NCBI GenBank assembly: GCA_013180625.2
Contig: SNVD02009890.1
Location: 310,001-374,000, forward strand
Direction: 5' to 3'
DNA from: Boswellia sacra
Taxonomy: Eukaryota; Streptophyta; Magnoliopsida; Sapindales; Burseraceae
Length of the DNA: 64,000 nucleotides
Both the position numbers and the translations under genes were made by a program. The notes beneath the pieces are model-generated. The model was not told the DNA's origin. It saw only the letters and a program-made list of their open reading frames with translations, and ran no database searches. Shown piece after piece: positions 60,712 through 64,000 of this stretch (its first letter is position 1; every line of letters begins with the position of its first letter).

Positions 60712-61764
60712 AGCCTTAATAGCCACCCTTGACTGAAATTGATCCCTAGTTACCCCCTTTGAGCCTTTGTAAGCCTTTTTCTTTGTTAACTCACTAAAAG
60801 ATTTCCTAACCTTAAATGAATTTGTTCCAAACAGTTTATCCCTTACCTATAAGCATGTAGATCATTCATAATTAAATTCTGAGCTATGTTTTGGTTTTGG
60901 GAAGTTAGAGGAGGTTGGGATGTGTCATGAGCAATGCAAGTGAGTCCTATTGTGTTTGTAAAAAGAACAAAAAAAGCCAATCTGTACTTATCGTCCACGT
61001 ACTTACACATTGAGGACAATGTGTTGTTTAAGTGTGGGGAGGGGAAGTGTAATAAAAAAAAGAAAAAAAAGAAAAAAAAGAACAAAAGAAGAAGAATAAG
61101 AGATCTATACCCTTAAGTGTTCTTAAAAAGAATGAAACAACAAATTGTGGGGGTGTAGTTTTCTTTTGTTTTCTGCAAAAAAAAAAAAAGAGATTGAGTG
61201 TTCTAAATAAGTTTGGGGGAGTAACCTGGTGAATTGAAATGAAGTTGTGTTATAGGGTTGAGCTCTACATAGTCTTGAATGATTTATGTGTTTGTGGGTG
61301 ATTTGAGCCAAATTATTATCCTTTATCATACCTTCACCCAAGCCCAACGTTACAAGCTTAATAAAGTCCTACTTGATCCTTGGTGTTGTACATGTCTACA
61401 TTAGTGGAGAGTGACTTGAAAAGCAGGCCTATGGAGTTCATTTATACACACATCTTTACTATTAAATATGATTCATTTTTAAGCATAAACTCATACGGGT
61501 TACAAGTGATTAGGTGAGAATGGCTCTACACACACACACTTGAGGAATTGAAGTGAAGCGAAACTAATCTTTTCGGATAAAATTGTTGATCAAGTGCATT
61601 ATTTTGAAGTTTTCCTTGGGTTATAATTAAGTACAATCTTTGAGGCCTATTTGCAGATGAAGCATTTGTGTGTTTTAATTTTTTGTTGATTATATTTCGG
61701 TTTAGTTTTATTTTATATTGTCGTAGTTGCTTGAGGACTAGCAAAGTCTAAGTGTGGGGGAATT
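60712..61764 (+). other. 3' tail of the Gypsy element up to the polypurine tract
   Basis: Non-coding, with the words typical of Tat/Athila tails (CACATTGAGGACAATGTG followed by TTTAAGTGTGGGGAGG near 61007-61045). It also has an A-rich run (61050-61090) and ends in the polypurine tract GTGTGGGGGAATTT at 61752-61764. Confidence 0.7.
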
Positions 61765-63174
61765 TGATAGGTGTCTATTTATGTATTACTTTTATATCAA
61801 TTCGTCCATGTTTCTTTGCTAAATTCCTTGGTATTTTTATGTTTTTGTGTGGTTTTGATGTTTGTAGGAGTTTTGGAGCAACTTGCACAAAATGGAGTAA
61901 AACCCTTCATTTTCACCTCTGCTAGTCAACCATCTTCTCGGATTTAATTGTATTGATATACAATGAACCCGATGACGTATCATATACCGTTGAAAAGTTC
62001 TCGAAGTCTACTTTTTGGAGAAATTTACGGTTTATAAATCCATTCAGTGTACCAAAAGTTGTAATCAAAACAGTGTGAGAAGTATAGAAATGTAATTCCA
62101 CAAATCACTGTAGCATGTATAATACGGGACACTGTAGCAGGTTACTGTAGCAGAGTATTTAAACACATTTTAGTGTTTTATTTTCATAACTTGAAGAGGG
62201 GAGAACGTGGTGGAGGCTGAAGCTCTGGAATTCTTTCATCTCTTGGAGTTCTTGAAGGAGAAAGGAAGCTTGGAAAGAGGAAGAACTACAATCCAAAGAG
62301 AATTACATCAAATTTGCTAAGTTTTTCCCTTCCCTTTCATTTTCTGGAATGTCTCCATGTTGTATTGTATTTACCACGTTCTTAAACATGTGTAACTGAA
62401 TCTGAATTGGTTGAGGGTGATTTCAAAGCCCATGATATGGTTTTTGTAAGTTGATTGTGTAAGAAATTGTTATCCAATTCTCTAATTGAAGTTGCTTGTA
62501 TTCTCTCATATTTAATGCTTATGATTGCTTGCTGATTGTATTTGAGTGGCCAACTGAATATAATCTGGTTTGATTTATTGCTAGACTAGAAATCTTGATC
62601 CGTAATTGTCTTGAATTTCTAATCATTAGTAGCAAAATTGTGATCAGAGATTACAATTGGAGAATTTAACCTAAGTTAAATAATCCGAGCTTGTGTGTTT
62701 ATTGCTTAGATCAACCTATCTTTCTTATCATAATGCATCAATTGAATTAAACTCAGAGAGCTTGTTCTAGGTTGTTTAATGGATAGAGATTAAATAAAGA
62801 GCTTGTTTTATTTAACAACAAAGTAAGGAAAGATTGGGGTAATAGAGCTTGTTATTATCTACGGTTGATAACTTCAATGCTGTAATTAGATGACAATTCT
62901 ACAATTAATTCGCAAATCCATATCTTGTGGTAGAGAAGGATCCCTTAACCAGCTTTCTCCCATTGATTTTTCATTCAAATTTACTTTCTGTTTTGTTATT
63001 CTTTACTTGCATTCTTATTTCATTTAGTAAAGCATTCAACAAAAATCCCCCCCTGTTTAGTTTATTGTTGCTGGAAATAACAAATTCAATTAGAATCAAT
63101 CCTCGTGGGAACGTATCTTACTTATCACTTTATTACTTGTGCGACTAGTATACTTGCTAGTTTCGAACGCATCA
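61765..63174 (+). repeat. 3' LTR of the cargo-bearing Gypsy element
   Basis: 1410 bp, matching 54069-55490 from TGATAGGTGTC to AACGCATCA. Confidence 0.93.
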
Positions 63175-63594
63175 TGTATGTAGATTGTAAGTCTAGCATT
63201 ATTGTAGAGTTTAAGTTATTTATAGGTTGTAAGTTTAGTATTACTGTTTTGTTTGTTATTTAGAAGTATCATATAACTTTCCAATAAGCTCGTGCATTAA
63301 AATCATTGTATTTGTTTTACAATGATTGAAGTATATAATTAATTAATGAAGTTAAGGGAACACATATATTAATTCTGTCACAGCCAGTGATGTCTATTTG
63401 AGACAGTAATATTTAAATTTCTCTAGAGAAGTAAAATTCAAGGAACTTTAAGTAGAGACCTAACTGGAATAATCCCTTTACAAGTTTTCTCAAAAGGTTC
63501 TGTTCCATATTCAACCCAGGAATTTAATTTAATTTGTCTATAGTAGGGTACTGAAGTTCCAGGAAATTTAAAGAGAGAGATTTCAGTTCCTTAA
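63175..63594. other. Short unassigned stretch
   Basis: AT-rich with the repeated phrase TAGGTTGTAAGTTTAGTATT/TAGATTGTAAGTCTAGCATT at its start. No gene seen. Confidence 0.4.
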
Positions 63595-64000
63595 TGTGAA
63601 GTGTAAGGTGTGAAGGCATTTTGCCTTTCACACTGCCTTCACACAATCCCACATCGGTGGGATTCAAAATCAAAGTGGGGAGGCGAGGCTATATAATAAA
63701 GCCTCCTCCTCCCCTTACACTTGTATCAAGCTTCTGTATTAAGCTTTTCTCTTCTTCTTCCCTTGTAATCTCCTCCATTTTAATTGTGAGAGAGATTGTA
63801 ATATTTTTCTTTATAGTGAAATATTTTCGGTCTTGTCCCGTAGAGGTTTCCCTCAAATTGAGGGTTTTACCACGTTAAATATTTGTGTCTTTATTTTCTT
63901 TAATTGCCTTTAATTTATTTATTGTGCGAAGGCTGAGCCGCCCAAGTTGTCTATTTTATTTATTGTGGAGGGCAGTGCCACCCAAATTGTTATTTCTAAC
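63595..64000 (+). repeat. LTR of a Copia-type element running to the window edge
   Basis: Starts TGTGAAGTGTAAGG. It has a promoter-like TATATAATAAAGCC (63690-63704), a pyrimidine-rich leader, and a U5-like end (GGTCTTGTCCCGTAGAGG, then GGGTTTTACCACGTTAAA) of the form seen in many plant Copia LTRs. The window stops at ...TTTCTAAC, probably one base before the LTR end. The internal region lies outside. Confidence 0.65.

Larger units (their letters stand above)
54069..63174 (+). mobile_element. Cargo-bearing non-autonomous Ty3/Gypsy element (Tat/Athila type)
   Basis: 9.1 kb bounded by two LTRs (54069-55490 and 61765-63174). It has a tRNA-Asp-type primer site and a polypurine tract at the correct places. 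The interior holds a shortened gag, a mutated protease and a short RT start joined directly to the end of pol, so RT, RNase H and integrase are deleted. Between pol and the 3' LTR lies about 4 kb with a viral NABP-like ORF, a hairpin repeat array and an intronless LOG-type gene. The LTRs are much alike, so insertion is relatively recent. No target duplication is evident (GCCAT versus TGTAT). Confidence 0.9.

Overview
The window reads as nuclear DNA of a flowering plant, almost certainly a eudicot. Its genes are split by GT-AG introns, it is AT-rich, and it holds a TAS3 locus and many LTR retrotransposons. The general look suggests a woody rosid such as Citrus, but that is an impression, not something I could test. 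There is no prokaryotic content.

Layout. The left 9 kb is genic: a plus-strand alkaline/neutral invertase (1818-5202, 6 coding exons, 684 aa) converges on a minus-strand gibberellin 2-oxidase (8757-5874, 3 exons, 334 aa). From 9 to 28 kb there is no protein gene. This part holds an old ~0.8 kb duplicated segment (copies near 11950 and 18751-25745), a small Copia derivative (13407-15508) and a degenerate full-length Copia element (18809-23935) that sits inside the second copy. Both Copia elements keep 5-bp target duplications. At 28.5-29.3 kb on the minus strand lies a TAS3 trans-acting siRNA locus with two miR390 sites and two tandem tasiARFs. The SFR2 galactolipid remodelling gene follows (33775-38457, 10 exons, 646 aa), then a single-exon DUF538 gene (41666-41127, minus).

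From 41.8 kb to the end almost everything is nested mobile DNA: a long-TIR DNA element split by a hAT-type element, a 3' part of a Copia element, a chromodomain Gypsy element (Tekay-like) split by a solo LTR with perfect target duplication, two CACTA-like ends, and then a complete-looking Ty3/Gypsy element of the Tat/Athila type (54069-63174). The last has lost most of gag and nearly all of pol. Downstream of the pol remnant it carries cargo: an intronless, frameshifted LOG-type cytokinin-activating enzyme gene, an ORF resembling the cysteine-rich nucleic-acid-binding proteins of carla-like plant viruses, and a short array of hairpin-forming 67-bp repeats between them. This cargo-bearing retroelement is the most unusual thing in the window.

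A 19-bp perfect match to the Tn5/Nextera mosaic end at 60693-60711, flanked by a short duplicated host sequence, is most likely an assembly artefact inside this same element. It should be kept in mind when judging the breaks seen there.
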